From NCBI GenBank assembly GCA_009777055.1, contig WRMQ01000013.1:1-40528 (forward strand): a stretch of DNA of 40,528 bases, read 5' to 3'. This DNA is from Oscillospiraceae bacterium (GTDB lineage Bacteria > Bacillota > Clostridia > Oscillospirales > Acutalibacteraceae). Below are positions 8,985 to 19,397 of this stretch, piece by piece; positions within the stretch are counted from its first letter, which is position 1, and each line of letters starts with the position of its first letter. Below the pieces are notes generated by a model. The model made no database searches. It saw nothing but the letters and a program-made list of their open reading frames with translations, and had not been told where the DNA came from. A program made the translations under genes and the position numbers.

Positions 8985-10943
8985 TTGATTCTGGAAATGA
9001 GCAAAATTTCCGTACTCGGGCTGCATTCGGAGCGAAAAGCCGTTTTAGAGGCGCTGCATAAGCGGGAGCTTGTGGAGCTAAGCCAGCCGGACGCGGCGCA
9101 TATCCGCTTTCAGGAAACCGAAAAAAGCGTCGCGCAGTTTGAGAAGTATATGCAAAGCGCGCAAGCGGCCCTCGCGGTGCTGGACAGCTATGCCCCGGAC
9201 AAGAAGCCGTCGGGCCTGTTCGCGGGCCGGCGTGTGCTGCCGGCGCAAAAATATCACATGGCCTCTTCGGACAGCGACGCGGTTTTGCGTTTGGTTTACC
9301 GCGTTCTCAGCCTGTCCGACGACATACGCGAGCACCGGGAGAGCATCCGCAAAATAGAGGCGAAGCAGACGGCGCTGGAGCCCTATCTCGCCCTGGATAT
9401 CCCGATGAACGTTTCCGGAACCCGGGATACACTGATGAAAACCGGAGCGCTCCAGGGCCTGTGGACGCGGGAAGGGCTGCAAAAAGAGCTGGAGGCGCGG
9501 GAATTGGAGGCGGCGCATGCTGAGCTTCTCAGCGCGTCGCGGGAGCATAGCTATGTCTGGTTCGTTTTCCTGAAGGCGCAGGAGAAGAGTGCGGAGGCTT
9601 TTTTGCAGAAGATCGGCTTTGTCCCGCCTCCTTTCCGCCTGTCTCAGTGGACGCCAACGCAAAAGCGCGCGCTGCTGGAGGAAGAAAAGGCCGCGCTGAT
9701 ACAGAAAATACAGGAGGCCGCCGCCGAGATCACGGAATGCGGCGAGCGGCGGCGCGACATAGAGCTTTTCTATGACCACCTGTGCCTGCGCAAGGACAAA
9801 TACCAGGCGCTGGCCCGCATGGGCATGATGGAGCACAGCTTCCTGCTGGAGGGATATATCCCGAAAAAGCAGGGAGAAAGCCTCCGGCAGCTGCTGGAGG
9901 ACAAATGGACGGTGTGCGTGGAGCTGGCGGCGCCGGAGCATCCGGAGGACGTGCCGGTGATGTTCCAGAACAACCTCTTCGCCGCGCCGGTGGAAACCAT
10001 CACCGAGACCTACAGCATGCCCTCCCCCACAGACGTCGATCCCAATCCGGTCATGGCCTTTTTTTACTACCTGTTTTTTGGCATGATGTTCAGCGACGCG
10101 GGCTACGGGCTGCTGCTGGCGCTGGTCTGCGGCTATCTCGGCTTCAGTAAGCAGCTGGAAAAAGCCAAGCGGAAGAACTACCGGATGTTCTTCTTCTGCG
10201 GGCTTTCCACCGTGTTTTGGGGCCTGATGTTCGGCAGCTTCTTCGGGGACATGACCTATACAGTGGCCTCCGCGTTTTTTGGAAAGGAGTTCTCGCTGGC
10301 GCCCCTTTGGCTGGATCCGATCAACCAGGCCATGCAGCTGCTGATTGCCAGCGTGGCCTTGGGCCTGGTGCAGATTCTGGCGGGGCTGGGGCTGAAATTC
10401 TACGCCCTGTGCAAACAGAAAAAATACATAGACGCCATATGCGACGCGGGTTTTTGGATGCTCACGCTGCTGGGAATCGGCGGCTTTGCCGCCGGAGCGG
10501 CGATTCCCGCGCTGAAAACCGCCGGCATGTGGGCCGCTATCGCGGGCGCGGCGGGGCTGGTGGCTACCGGCGGGCGGAAAAGCAAGAACATCTTCGGGAA
10601 GGTGCTCGGCGGCATCACAGGGCTGTATGACATCACGGGCTATGCCAGCGACGCGCTGTCCTACTGCCGTCTGATGGCGCTGGGGCTTGCCACGGGCTCC
10701 ATCTCGAATGTGGTTAACATGCTGTGCGCCATGTTCGGCAAATCCGTGCTCGGGGTGATTCTGTTCATCGTTGTCGCTGTCGCCGGGCATGGGATGAACT
10801 TTGCCATCAATGCGCTGGGGGCCTACGTGCACACCAACCGCCTGCAATACGTGGAGTTTTTCAGCAAGTTCTACGAGGGCGGCGGCAGAAGGTTCACTCC
10901 GCTGCAAATGCGCACAAAATACCATCAATTTTCAGAAGAATAA
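8985..10943 (+). CDS. ntpI: V-type ATP synthase subunit I
   Basis: Cytoplasmic N-terminal half and multi-TM C-terminal half with PTDVDPNPVMAFFYYLFFGMMFSDAGYGLLL and DALSYCRLMALGLATGSIS. TTG start in the track; ATG at 8997 (MSKISV) is an alternative. Confidence 0.92.
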   Translation: MILEMSKISVLGLHSERKAVLEALHKRELVELSQPDAAHIRFQETEKSVAQFEKYMQSAQAALAVLDSYAPDKKPSGLFAGRRVLPAQKYHMASSDSDAVLRLVYRVLSLSDDIREHRESIRKIEAKQTALEPYLALDIPMNVSGTRDTLMKTGALQGLWTREGLQKELEARELEAAHAELLSASREHSYVWFVFLKAQEKSAEAFLQKIGFVPPPFRLSQWTPTQKRALLEEEKAALIQKIQEAAAEITECGERRRDIELFYDHLCLRKDKYQALARMGMMEHSFLLEGYIPKKQGESLRQLLEDKWTVCVELAAPEHPEDVPVMFQNNLFAAPVETITETYSMPSPTDVDPNPVMAFFYYLFFGMMFSDAGYGLLLALVCGYLGFSKQLEKAKRKNYRMFFFCGLSTVFWGLMFGSFFGDMTYTVASAFFGKEFSLAPLWLDPINQAMQLLIASVALGLVQILAGLGLKFYALCKQKKYIDAICDAGFWMLTLLGIGGFAAGAAIPALKTAGMWAAIAGAAGLVATGGRKSKNIFGKVLGGITGLYDITGYASDALSYCRLMALGLATGSISNVVNMLCAMFGKSVLGVILFIVVAVAGHGMNFAINALGAYVHTNRLQYVEFFSKFYEGGGRRFTPLQMRTKYHQFSEE

Positions 10944-10998
10944 ACGCTTCTGCGAATGAAATATTAACAAACAAAATAAAAAGAAGGCAGGTTTTCTC

Positions 10999-11484
10999 AT
11001 GAATTATGGTTTGCTGTTAGCGTTCCTTGGGGTTGTGATGTCCATTGTCGTCACCGCCGTAGGCTCCGCGCGGGGGGTTGGCATGGCCAGCGAGGCCGCC
11101 GCCGCCGTGGTGGCCGACGACCCGTCAAAGTTTGGACGGCTGCTGATTTTGCAGCTGCTGCCCGGCACGCAGGGGCTTTACGGCTTCATCATCAGCATCA
11201 TGGTGATGACCAATATCGGCATTCTGGGCGGTGAGCCGCCGAAAGATATCTGGACAGGCCTGCTTTTTTTCGTCGCCTGCCTGTCGGTTTCCATCGGAGG
11301 CTTTTTTTCCGCCATCCTGCAGAGCAGAGTCTGCATCTCCGGCGTGAACATCATCGCGAAAAAGCCGGCGGAAAGCGCGAAGGCTATCGTTTCCGGCTCG
11401 CTGGTGGAGCTTTACGCGCTGATTTCGTTCATCGTGTCCCTGCTGCTGGTGACAAACGTGAACAATGTGGTGGCGATGTTATGA
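10999..11484 (+). CDS. ntpK: V-type ATP synthase subunit K (membrane rotor)
   Basis: Four-helix proteolipid pattern with LILQLLPGTQGLYGF and SGSLVELYALISFIVSLLLV. Confidence 0.93.
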   Translation: MNYGLLLAFLGVVMSIVVTAVGSARGVGMASEAAAAVVADDPSKFGRLLILQLLPGTQGLYGFIISIMVMTNIGILGGEPPKDIWTGLLFFVACLSVSIGGFFSAILQSRVCISGVNIIAKKPAESAKAIVSGSLVELYALISFIVSLLLVTNVNNVVAML

Positions 11485-11906
11485 GCGCCCTGGATAAAAT
11501 CGTGGAGGAAATCACGGCGCAGGCACAGGCCCGGGCGGATGAAATTCTGGCCGAGGCGGAGCGGCAGGCCGGCGAAATCCGCGCGCGGAGCCAGGCGCAG
11601 TGCGAAGCTTTTCAGCGGCAATTTGAGCGGGACAGCGAGCCGGAGCTGCGGGAAAGCGCGGCCCGGAGGCAGGGGGCCGACCGGCAGGCCCGCCGTCTGG
11701 CGCTGCTCCAAACGCGCAGCGAGCTCCTCGACGAGATCATGGCCGAGGCGAAGGCAGCGCTTGCGCGGCAGGCCGGCCCGGAACGCTTTCAGACGCTTTG
11801 GCAGGGGGATGTTCTGCTGAACAACTCCCTCGACGCGATTTTTGAGGCGGAGGAGCAGACCCTGCGGGACAGGGCGTACGCTGCTCTGACGGGGGGCAAG
11901 GCATGA
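11481..11906 (+). CDS. ntpE: V-type ATP synthase subunit E
   Basis: ALDKIVEEITAQAQARADEILAEAERQAGEI coiled coil; 4-bp overlaps with neighbours; operon position K-E-C. Confidence 0.8.
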   Translation: MSALDKIVEEITAQAQARADEILAEAERQAGEIRARSQAQCEAFQRQFERDSEPELRESAARRQGADRQARRLALLQTRSELLDEIMAEAKAALARQAGPERFQTLWQGDVLLNNSLDAIFEAEEQTLRDRAYAALTGGKA

Positions 11907-12739
11907 GAGACAGCGACTATCTGTACGCCTGCGCCTTCGTGCGTATTCTGGAAAGCAGAATGCTCGGCAGGGCGGATTACGAGACCCTGCTGGGCGCGGC
12001 TTCCCATGAGGACGCGCTGCGGTATCTTTCGGACAAAGGCCGCGGAAGCGCCGGAGAGGATCTGACCGAAACCTGGAACGAGGTCAAGGCCGCCTGCCCG
12101 GAGGACGCGCCGCTGGATATCCTGCTGTACCAAAACGATTTTCATAACCTGAAGGCGATTCTAAAGGCGCTGTTCAGCGGGGCGGATTATATGCCGCTGA
12201 TGCTGGAGCCCTATACCATCGCGCCGGATATCATTCATCGCGCGGCCGCGGAGGGAAAGCTGGAGGGTCTGCCGGCGCTGCTGCGGCAGCCCGCCGTGGA
12301 GGCATATGAAATCCTCGCGCGGGACGGAGACGGGCAGGCGGCGGAAATCCTGCTGGATCAGGCCCTGTTCGCCGTTATAGCCGAAACCGCGAAGCAATCG
12401 AAGAACGCCTTTCTGATCCAGTGGGCGGATTTGAATATCCGGCTGATCAACACGAAAACGGCGCTGCGCGGCGGGCCGCAAAGCGCCATGCTTGGCGACC
12501 GGCGAACCATGGCCGGCGCGCCGAAGGATTCCATCACGGCGCTGGAGCTGTGGTGCGACAACCAATTGATTCAATACTTAAAAATCAACCGGCAAAAGCT
12601 CTTCGGCTTCGAGCCCGTCTTCGCGTTTCTGGCGGGCAGGCAATTTGAATGGCAGGCGTTGCGCATCATTCTGTCGGGGCTGCGGCGCGGGATTCCGGCG
12701 GGAGCTTTGCGGGAAAGGCTGCGTGATTTATATGTATAG
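11903..12739 (+). CDS. ntpC: V-type ATP synthase subunit C
   Basis: YLYACAFVRILESRMLGRADYETLLGAASHEDALRYL...LLYQNDFHNLKAILKALFSG; conserved operon position. Confidence 0.88.
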   Translation: MRDSDYLYACAFVRILESRMLGRADYETLLGAASHEDALRYLSDKGRGSAGEDLTETWNEVKAACPEDAPLDILLYQNDFHNLKAILKALFSGADYMPLMLEPYTIAPDIIHRAAAEGKLEGLPALLRQPAVEAYEILARDGDGQAAEILLDQALFAVIAETAKQSKNAFLIQWADLNIRLINTKTALRGGPQSAMLGDRRTMAGAPKDSITALELWCDNQLIQYLKINRQKLFGFEPVFAFLAGRQFEWQALRIILSGLRRGIPAGALRERLRDLYV

Positions 12740-13052
12740 CATCGGCGTGATCGGCGACTATGACAGCATCTGCGGGTTTTCCGCGCTGGGCTTCGATATT
12801 TTCCCTGTGGAGTCAGCGGAACGGGCGCGGAAAGAGCTGCGCGCGCTGGCCGGCGGCGGATACGGGATCATCTATATCACGGAGCCGTTCGTGGAGGAGC
12901 TGGAGGCCGACTGCGCGCTTTACGAGGAGCGGCCCGTGCCCTGCGTGATTCCCATTCCCGCCTGCACCGCCGCGCTGGGCGCCGGGGAAGCGCGCCTGAA
13001 GCGTTACGTGGAGCGGGCGGTGGGTTCCGATATTATTTTTGGGGAGCAATGA
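12732..13052 (+). CDS. ntpG: V-type ATP synthase subunit F
   Basis: The track start at 12645 is too early; ATG at 12732 gives [26 protein letters not shown], the expected F-subunit N-terminus. Confidence 0.88.
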   Translation: MYSIGVIGDYDSICGFSALGFDIFPVESAERARKELRALAGGGYGIIYITEPFVEELEADCALYEERPVPCVIPIPACTAALGAGEARLKRYVERAVGSDIIFGEQ

Positions 13053-13053
13053 T

Positions 13054-14832
13054 ATGAGCACAAGCAAAGGAATCATCCGAAAGGTCTCAGGGCCGTTGGT
13101 GGTGGCAAGCGGTATGCGCGGCGCGAATATGTTCGACGTGGTGCATGTCAGCCGCTTCGGGCTCATCGGCGAAGTGATTGAGATGCATGGCGATCTGGCC
13201 TCCATTCAGGTCTACGAGGAGACCTCCGGCCTGGGCCCGGGCGAGGCGGTGGATTCCACCGGCAGCCCGCTGAGCGTGGAGCTCGGGCCGGGGCTGGTGG
13301 GCAGCATCTACGACGGCATACAGCGTCCATTGGACGCGATCAAGCGGCAGATTGGCGCAAGCCTGGAGCGCGGCGTGCAGGTGCCGTCCCTGGACCGCGA
13401 AAAGAAATGGTCCTTCACCCCCGCCAAGCAGGCGGGCGAGCTCGTTGTGCCCGGCGATATCCTGGGTACGGTGCGGGAGACCGCGGTCGTCCTGCACAAG
13501 ATAATGGTCCCCCAGGGCTGCGAGGGAGAGCTTCTTTCGCTGCGGGAGGGGGAATATACCGTAACGGAGCCCATCGGAGAAATCAAGAAAAGTGACGGCG
13601 GCGTTTTGCCGCTGACCCTCATGCAGAAATGGCCGGTGCGCAAGGGCCGCCCTTACCGGGAAAAGCTGCCGCCGGACGTTCCCCTGGTCACCGGGCAGCG
13701 TGTGATTGATACGCTGTTCCCCATTGCCAGGGGCGGCGTGGCGGCGGTGCCGGGGCCCTTTGGCAGCGGCAAAACCGTGGTGCAGCATCAGCTGGCCAAG
13801 TGGGCGCAGGCCGACATCGTGGTCTATATCGGCTGCGGCGAGCGCGGCAATGAGATGACCGACGTGCTCAACGAGTTCCCGCAAATTAAGGACCCCAAGA
13901 CCGGGAAAACCCTCATGGAGCGCACGGTGCTCATCGCCAATACCTCCGACATGCCGGTGGCGGCCCGGGAGGCCTCGGTCTACACGGGCATCACCATTGC
14001 GGAATATTTCCGGGACATGGGCTACAGCGTGGCGCTGATGGCCGATTCCACCTCCCGCTGGGCGGAGGCCCTGCGCGAGATGTCCGGGCGGCTGGAGGAA
14101 ATGCCGGGCGAGGAGGGCTATCCGGCCTATCTGGGCAGCCGTTTGGCGGGCTTTTATGAGCGCGCCGGCCGCGTCATTACGCTGGGACAGGAGGGCCGCG
14201 AGGGCGTGCTGAGCGTCATCGGCGCAGTGTCGCCGCCGGGCGGAGACATGTCCGAGCCGGTCACGCAGGCAACCCTGCGCATCGTCAAGGTGTTTTGGGG
14301 CCTGGATTCCGCGCTGGCCTACCGCAGGCATTTCCCGGCGGTGAACTGGCTGTCCAGCTACTCGCTTTATCTGGACAGCATGCAGGATTGGTACAAAAGC
14401 AACGCGGGAGCGGACTGGCCGGATATGCGCGGCCGGATCATGATGCTTTTGCAGGAGGAGGCGGAGCTGGACGAGATCGTCAAGCTCGTGGGGATGGACG
14501 CCCTGAGCGGCGCCGACATCGTCAAGCTGGAAACCGCGCGCTCCATCCGGGAGGATTTTCTCCATCAGGACGCGTTCCACGAGGTGGACACCTATTCCTC
14601 CCTGCAGCGGCAGCATTGCATGATGCGGCTGGTGCTCGGTTTTTATGACAGGTCCATGGCGGCGCTGGATAAAGGCGTGCGCGTGAACAAGCTGGCCGCG
14701 CTGCCCGTGCGGGAGAAAATCGGGCGGTTCAAATATATCGCCGAGGAGCGCATCGCGCCGGAATACGAGGCGGCCGTGCTGGAGATGCAAAAAGAATTCG
14801 CCGCGCTGACAGCGAAGGAGGAGGAGGGCTGA
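13054..14832 (+). CDS. ntpA: V-type ATP synthase catalytic subunit A
   Basis: P-loop [56 protein letters not shown] at 13054 ([18 protein letters not shown]). Confidence 0.97.
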   Translation: MSTSKGIIRKVSGPLVVASGMRGANMFDVVHVSRFGLIGEVIEMHGDLASIQVYEETSGLGPGEAVDSTGSPLSVELGPGLVGSIYDGIQRPLDAIKRQIGASLERGVQVPSLDREKKWSFTPAKQAGELVVPGDILGTVRETAVVLHKIMVPQGCEGELLSLREGEYTVTEPIGEIKKSDGGVLPLTLMQKWPVRKGRPYREKLPPDVPLVTGQRVIDTLFPIARGGVAAVPGPFGSGKTVVQHQLAKWAQADIVVYIGCGERGNEMTDVLNEFPQIKDPKTGKTLMERTVLIANTSDMPVAAREASVYTGITIAEYFRDMGYSVALMADSTSRWAEALREMSGRLEEMPGEEGYPAYLGSRLAGFYERAGRVITLGQEGREGVLSVIGAVSPPGGDMSEPVTQATLRIVKVFWGLDSALAYRRHFPAVNWLSSYSLYLDSMQDWYKSNAGADWPDMRGRIMMLLQEEAELDEIVKLVGMDALSGADIVKLETARSIREDFLHQDAFHEVDTYSSLQRQHCMMRLVLGFYDRSMAALDKGVRVNKLAALPVREKIGRFKYIAEERIAPEYEAAVLEMQKEFAALTAKEEEG

Positions 14833-14833
14833 C

Positions 14834-16207
14834 ATGCCGAAGGAATACCGAACCATTCAGGAGGTGGCAGGGCCGCTGATGCTCGTCCATGGCGTTGAGG
14901 GCGTAAGCTATAACGAGCTGGGCGAAATCAAAACGGCGAAGGGCGAAACCCGCCGCTGCCGCGTGCTGGAAATCAACGGCACCGACGCTCTGGTGCAGCT
15001 GTTTGAAAGCAGCGAGGGCATCAGCCCGCAGGACAGCACCGTGCGTTTTCTGGGCCACGGCATCACCATGGGCGTTTCGCGGGATATCCTGGGCCGTGTG
15101 TTTGACGGCATGGGCGTTCCGGCGGACGGGGGCCCGGCCATTATACCGGAGCGGCGCCCGGACATCAACGGCGTGCCCATGAACCCCACGGCGCGCGATT
15201 ATCCGGAGGAGTTCATTCAAACCGGCATCAGCGCCATCGACGGCCTGAACACCCTGGTGCGCGGGCAGAAGCTGCCCATCTTTTCGGCCAGCGGGCTGCC
15301 TCACGCGCAGCTGGCGGCGCAGATCGCGCGGCAGGCGAAGGTGCCCGGCAGCGAGCAGAGCTTCGCGGTGGTCTTCGCGGCCATCGGCATCACATTCGAG
15401 GAAGCCAATTTCTTCATCAACGATTTCAAAAAGACCGGGGCCATCGAGCATTCGGTGTTGTTCGTCAACCTCGCCAACGACCCGGCCATCGAACGCATCG
15501 CCGCGCCGCGCATGGCCCTGACGGCGGCGGAATATCTGGCCTTTGACCAGGGCATGCACGTGCTTGTGATCATGACCGATGTCACCAACTACGCCGACGC
15601 GCTGCGGGAGGTTTCGGCCGCCCGCAAGGAGGTGCCGGGCCGGCGCGGCTACCCGGGCTATATGTACACCGACCTGGCGTCCATCTATGAGCGGGCCGGG
15701 CGGCTCGAGGGCAGGGACGGCAGCATCACGCTCATCCCCATCCTCAGCATGCCGGAGGACGACAAGACCCACCCCATCCCCGATTTGACGGGCTATATCA
15801 CCGAGGGGCAGATCATCCTCAGCCGCGAGCTGCACCGGAAGAACATCCTGCCGCCCATCGACGTGCTGCCATCCCTTTCCCGCCTGAAGGACAAAGGCAT
15901 CGGCGCGGGCAAAACAAGGGAGGATCACGCGAACACCATGAACCAGCTCTTCGCGGCCTATGCCCGTGGAAAGGAAGCAAAGGAGCTCATGGTGATTCTG
16001 GGCGAGGCCGCCCTGACCGACATCGACAAGCTCTACGCCAAATTCGCGGAGGCCTTCGAAAAGGAGTATGTGTCACAGGGCTACGGCGCGAACCGCGGCA
16101 TTGAGGAGACGCTGGACATTGGCTGGCGGCTGCTGTCTATCCTGCCCCGGGCGGAATTGAAGCGTATCCGGGATGAATTTTTGGACGCGTATTACGTGGA
16201 GGGCTGA
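14834..16207 (+). CDS. ntpB: V-type ATP synthase subunit B
   Basis: [82 protein letters not shown]. Confidence 0.97.
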   Translation: MPKEYRTIQEVAGPLMLVHGVEGVSYNELGEIKTAKGETRRCRVLEINGTDALVQLFESSEGISPQDSTVRFLGHGITMGVSRDILGRVFDGMGVPADGGPAIIPERRPDINGVPMNPTARDYPEEFIQTGISAIDGLNTLVRGQKLPIFSASGLPHAQLAAQIARQAKVPGSEQSFAVVFAAIGITFEEANFFINDFKKTGAIEHSVLFVNLANDPAIERIAAPRMALTAAEYLAFDQGMHVLVIMTDVTNYADALREVSAARKEVPGRRGYPGYMYTDLASIYERAGRLEGRDGSITLIPILSMPEDDKTHPIPDLTGYITEGQIILSRELHRKNILPPIDVLPSLSRLKDKGIGAGKTREDHANTMNQLFAAYARGKEAKELMVILGEAALTDIDKLYAKFAEAFEKEYVSQGYGANRGIEETLDIGWRLLSILPRAELKRIRDEFLDAYYVEG

Positions 16208-16210
16208 GGC

Positions 16211-16876
16211 ATGGCGGTGTTAAACGTGAGCCCCACCCGCATGGAGCTGACCCGCATGAAAAAACGGCTTGCGGTGGCCGTAAAAGGGCATAAGCTGTTA
16301 AAAGACAAGCGCGACGAGCTGATGCGCCGCTTTCTGGATATGATCCGCGAGACAAAGGAGCTGCGCGGGCGGGTGGAGGAGGCGATTCGGGAGGCCAACC
16401 ACGGCTTCGCCCTCACGGCGGCGCTGCTGCGGCGGGAGGCCCTGGTTTCCGCGCTGATGCTGCCCAAGCAGAGCGTGAGCCTGGATATCGCCTCGAAAAA
16501 CGTGATGGGCGTGGAGGTCCCCGTGTTCAGCATCCAGCAAAAAACGCCGGGCGAGGATGCCCTGTCTTACGGCTACGCCTTTACCAGCGGCGATCTGGAT
16601 AATTCGATTATGCGTTTGTCAAAAATTTTGCCGGAGCTGCTGCTGCTCGCCCAGCAGGAAAAAACGGCGCAGCTGCTGGCCGCGGAGATCGAAAAAACCA
16701 GGCGGCGCGTCAACGCGCTTGAATATATCATGATACCGGATTACCGGGACACCATCCGCTATATCACCATGAAGCTGGATGAAAACGAGCGCAGCAACCT
16801 GACGCGCCTGATGAAAGTAAAGGATATGATGGTCGAAAAGCAAATTGAGATACGCAGGCGGCAGGCCGGGCATTAA
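16211..16876 (+). CDS. ntpD: V-type ATP synthase subunit D
   Basis: NVSPTRMELTRMKKRLAVAVKGHKLLKDKRDELMRRF...RRRVNALEYIMIPDYRDTIRYI. Confidence 0.95.
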   Translation: MAVLNVSPTRMELTRMKKRLAVAVKGHKLLKDKRDELMRRFLDMIRETKELRGRVEEAIREANHGFALTAALLRREALVSALMLPKQSVSLDIASKNVMGVEVPVFSIQQKTPGEDALSYGYAFTSGDLDNSIMRLSKILPELLLLAQQEKTAQLLAAEIEKTRRRVNALEYIMIPDYRDTIRYITMKLDENERSNLTRLMKVKDMMVEKQIEIRRRQAGH

Positions 16877-16981
16877 TCCAATTATTTCCGCGGGGCCCGG
16901 GATTCCCAAAACCTGCATAACTTGCCAGCTTCCTGAAATACTACTTCATGAAACCACAATTTACAAAAAGGATGATGGAAC

Positions 16982-17521
16982 ATGAAGGCAACAGGAATTG
17001 TGCGGCGGATCGACGATCTGGGCCGTGTGGTCATACCAAAAGAGATCCGCCGGACGATGCGCATTCGGGAAGGCGACCCGCTCGAAATCTTCACCGACGC
17101 CGACGGCGAGGTCATTTTCAAGAAGTATTCCCCGGTGGGCGAGCTTTCCTCCACGACGAAGCAGTATGCCGAGGTGCTCTTCCGCGGGACGAATCTGCCC
17201 ATTCTGATCACCGACCGGGACCGGGTGATCGCCTGCGCGGGGCTTTCGAAGAAGGAGGCTGTCGACCGCAGGGTGAGCTCCACCCTGGAAACGATCATCG
17301 AAAACCGCACGAACTTTATTTCCACCGCGGACAGCGAGCGCCTGCGCCCCGTGGAGGGCCTTGAACGCGAGGCAGCCGTGGCCAGCCCCATCATCGGCGG
17401 GGGCGATGTTTCCGGCTGCGTGATCATGCTGATGAGCGAAAGCGGCGCGTTCCCCACGCAGACGGAGGTCAAGCTGATTCAGGTAGCGGCATCGTTTTTA
17501 GGGCGGCAGATGGAAGAGTAG
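16982..17521 (+). CDS. spoVT: Stage V sporulation protein T (AbrB-type DNA-binding plus GAF-like domain)
   Basis: MKATGIVRRIDDLGRVVIPKEIRRTMRIREGDPLEIFTDADGEVIFKKYSPVGELS, followed by a GAF-like C-terminal region. Confidence 0.93.
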   Translation: MKATGIVRRIDDLGRVVIPKEIRRTMRIREGDPLEIFTDADGEVIFKKYSPVGELSSTTKQYAEVLFRGTNLPILITDRDRVIACAGLSKKEAVDRRVSSTLETIIENRTNFISTADSERLRPVEGLEREAAVASPIIGGGDVSGCVIMLMSESGAFPTQTEVKLIQVAASFLGRQMEE

Positions 17522-17533
17522 TAAAAAATTCGC

Positions 17534-17559
17534 GGGGCGGGAGCGTAAGCTCCCGCCCC
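17534..17559 (-). terminator. Rho-independent terminator of the minus-strand SEPAKK operon
   Basis: Perfect 11-bp stem GGGGCGGGAGC/GCTCCCGCCCC with GTAA loop. On the minus strand it is followed by GCG then AATTTTTTAC. Confidence 0.7.
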
Positions 17560-17673
17560 TTGAGCTTCATCAGGGCCGCCGCTGGTCAAGCTGGCTTACT
17601 GCTGTTCTATCGGCATATTCTGTACCTCCTGCGCCAATCTCATGATCTCCGGCATCTCCTTCGGGCTATAGCT
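17560..17673 (-). pseudogene. Internally deleted remnant of a sixth SEPAKK-module gene, related to the 21989-23182 gene
   Basis: Minus translation directly after the TAA at 17674-17676: SYSPKEMPEIMRLAQEVQNMPIEQQ*ASLTSGG, compared with SYSPKKKPEILKLAEEMQNMSIEQQQTNVTSGG. It ends in a 17-nt block (17560-17576) identical to 22083-22099, which encodes ALMKLK near the C-terminus of that gene. Confidence 0.8.
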
Positions 17674-18894
17674 TTACAGCCCTTTTTCCAGTATCCGTAC
17701 AACATTGTCCGCGCAATCGGCGAACACACGGATTCTTGCCACGATTTTGGCGCGCTTCTTTTTGTTTTGCAGTGTTTTATAGCTGACGTTGAAGCCGCCG
17801 CCGAGCTTTTCCAGGGTGGTGACTTTGCCGTGCTGCTTCTCATATTCTTTTTGAAATTGCTGCTGTTTCTCGTCGTTGCCCTCGCTGCCAATCCAAAGCA
17901 TCCCCATGATTCTGTACTGCCGGTAAACCTCCTTCAGCCAGGCCATGTCCGGGTTGAGCTCCATGGCTTTTTCCAGAAAGCTGAAGCAGCACGAGCCGTT
18001 CGTCGCCAGCACGCAGACATAATTCGTGTAGTGCTCCCAAAGGCTGTCGTCAAACAGCGCGGGGTCGTCGAACTTGCCGCGCTCGATGTCGTTTGCCCAG
18101 GTGCGGAAGGCCCGCGCGCCGAAGACGTACTCCTCCGTTGCTCCCGTGAGCAGTTCCGGCAGCCTCGCGATGGCGTCGCGGTAGAGCAGCGCCAGAGAAA
18201 CCTCGCGCGTTTTTTCGCCCACAAAAATCAAATCAAAGCGGTCCACACAAAATTTGCGGTCCCCTTCCCAGACCTCGCGTTCCTCGATGAAACGGTCAAG
18301 GCCCAGGGTCAGGCGTTTGGGTTCGGCCCACTCATGGGCGTAATACAGCAGCGCCCCGTCCTCATAGCCGACGATCACGCCTTCGCACGCGCTGTTGATC
18401 ACCGGCACACCCCGGTCGATGCTGTCCGCGATCTTTTTCAGATAACGCGCCCGGTCGGCTAACACTTCTTCTTCCGTCACATATTCGCAGGCATAGCCCA
18501 CCTGGCCGAACACCCATTTGGCGTAGTCCGGCCCCATGAAATACGCCGAAATTGCGCACTTATTCGGGTTGTGCGCACCCTTTGGGTAAAACTGCGTGAA
18601 GATGTCGCCCGTGAGACCGGCGAAGAACCAGTAGTCATAGTCCGTCTCACCCAGGCACTCCATGGCAAAGCGCGCGCAGCCGTTGAACCAGTAGTTCTCC
18701 CCGGACATATCCCTGTTCAGGGGATGGCTGACCGGGATGACGCCGCTGCCGCCGGAGGATGACGTGGCTTGTGAAGCACCGCCCTCCCCGGTCTGGCGCT
18801 GCGCCTGCGCCTGCGCCATGCTCACAATCTCCGGTTTCTTCTTCGGGCTATAGCTTTCGGGCTGCTGGCCGGGCTTTTTCGCGGGTTCGCTCAT
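17674..18894 (-). CDS. SEPAKK-module protein with C39/BtrH-N-terminal-like domain
   Basis: N-terminus MSEPAKKPGQQPESYSPKKKPEIVSMAQ, linker AQAQRQTGEGGASQATSSSGGSG, then NGCARFAMECLGETDYDYWFFAG and IDRGVPVINSACEGVIVGYEDG. CDS well supported; fold is by motif comparison only. Confidence 0.7.
   Translation of the reverse strand: MSEPAKKPGQQPESYSPKKKPEIVSMAQAQAQRQTGEGGASQATSSSGGSGVIPVSHPLNRDMSGENYWFNGCARFAMECLGETDYDYWFFAGLTGDIFTQFYPKGAHNPNKCAISAYFMGPDYAKWVFGQVGYACEYVTEEEVLADRARYLKKIADSIDRGVPVINSACEGVIVGYEDGALLYYAHEWAEPKRLTLGLDRFIEEREVWEGDRKFCVDRFDLIFVGEKTREVSLALLYRDAIARLPELLTGATEEYVFGARAFRTWANDIERGKFDDPALFDDSLWEHYTNYVCVLATNGSCCFSFLEKAMELNPDMAWLKEVYRQYRIMGMLWIGSEGNDEKQQQFQKEYEKQHGKVTTLEKLGGGFNVSYKTLQNKKKRAKIVARIRVFADCADNVVRILEKGL
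18811..18894 (-). repeat. SEPAKK module copy A
   Basis: MSEPAKKPGQQPESYSPKKKPEIVSMAQ. Confidence 0.95.
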
Positions 18895-19397
18895 TTCGAT
18901 TCCTCCTTCACACGAATCGGCACATACTGGTCACACTGACCATACCCCATGGCTTCAAGCGCGCCCTGGGGATTGAAACAATGCCACATGGTATGCCGCC
19001 CCGCGCCCTCGTCCACGGCAAAGCAACCGCTTTTCTTCACCCATGTTTCGATCGTGCGCCAGGCACCCAGCGCGCCTTTTTCCGCGTCTTCTCCATTGCC
19101 CGCGTATGTGGCCACGCCATACAGCCCGCCGGGGAAATCGATCACGTCAAAGCCGCCTGTATCGGCGGGGGGGTCTGTCACAGCCAGGCCCCAGGCGATA
19201 CTCTTCGCCTCTTGGTCGTACCACATGAAATCACGCGTGTAAAACCGATCACGGCGCAGCTCGTCCTGCGCGTTCCACCATTTTTCGAAACGCCGGATTG
19301 TTTCATCTTTTTCGTCGGGGCATAAGCCCGACCATACCATCTTGCAGGCGGGCAGTTCAACAATACGCACGGCGTTGCGGTCTTTGTTCTTGATCAT
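18891..19397 (-). CDS. GyrI-like effector-binding domain protein lacking the SEPAKK module
   Basis: MIKNKDRNAVRIVELPACKM...FYTRDFMW...WGLAVTDPPADTGGFDVIDFPGGLYGVA...QYVPIRVKEES; close paralogue of the next upstream gene. 4-bp overlaps at both ends. Confidence 0.75.
   Translation of the reverse strand: MIKNKDRNAVRIVELPACKMVWSGLCPDEKDETIRRFEKWWNAQDELRRDRFYTRDFMWYDQEAKSIAWGLAVTDPPADTGGFDVIDFPGGLYGVATYAGNGEDAEKGALGAWRTIETWVKKSGCFAVDEGAGRHTMWHCFNPQGALEAMGYGQCDQYVPIRVKEESK

Noticed and set aside
13087-14856. 589-aa minus-strand ORF opposite ntpA
   Set aside because: Antisense shadow of a conserved ATPase subunit; the same applies to 9078-10928 opposite ntpI and 14729-15928 opposite ntpB.
8676-16876. 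F-type ATP synthase operon
   Set aside because: Subunit order, subunit I architecture and A/B motifs are those of V/A-type enzymes.
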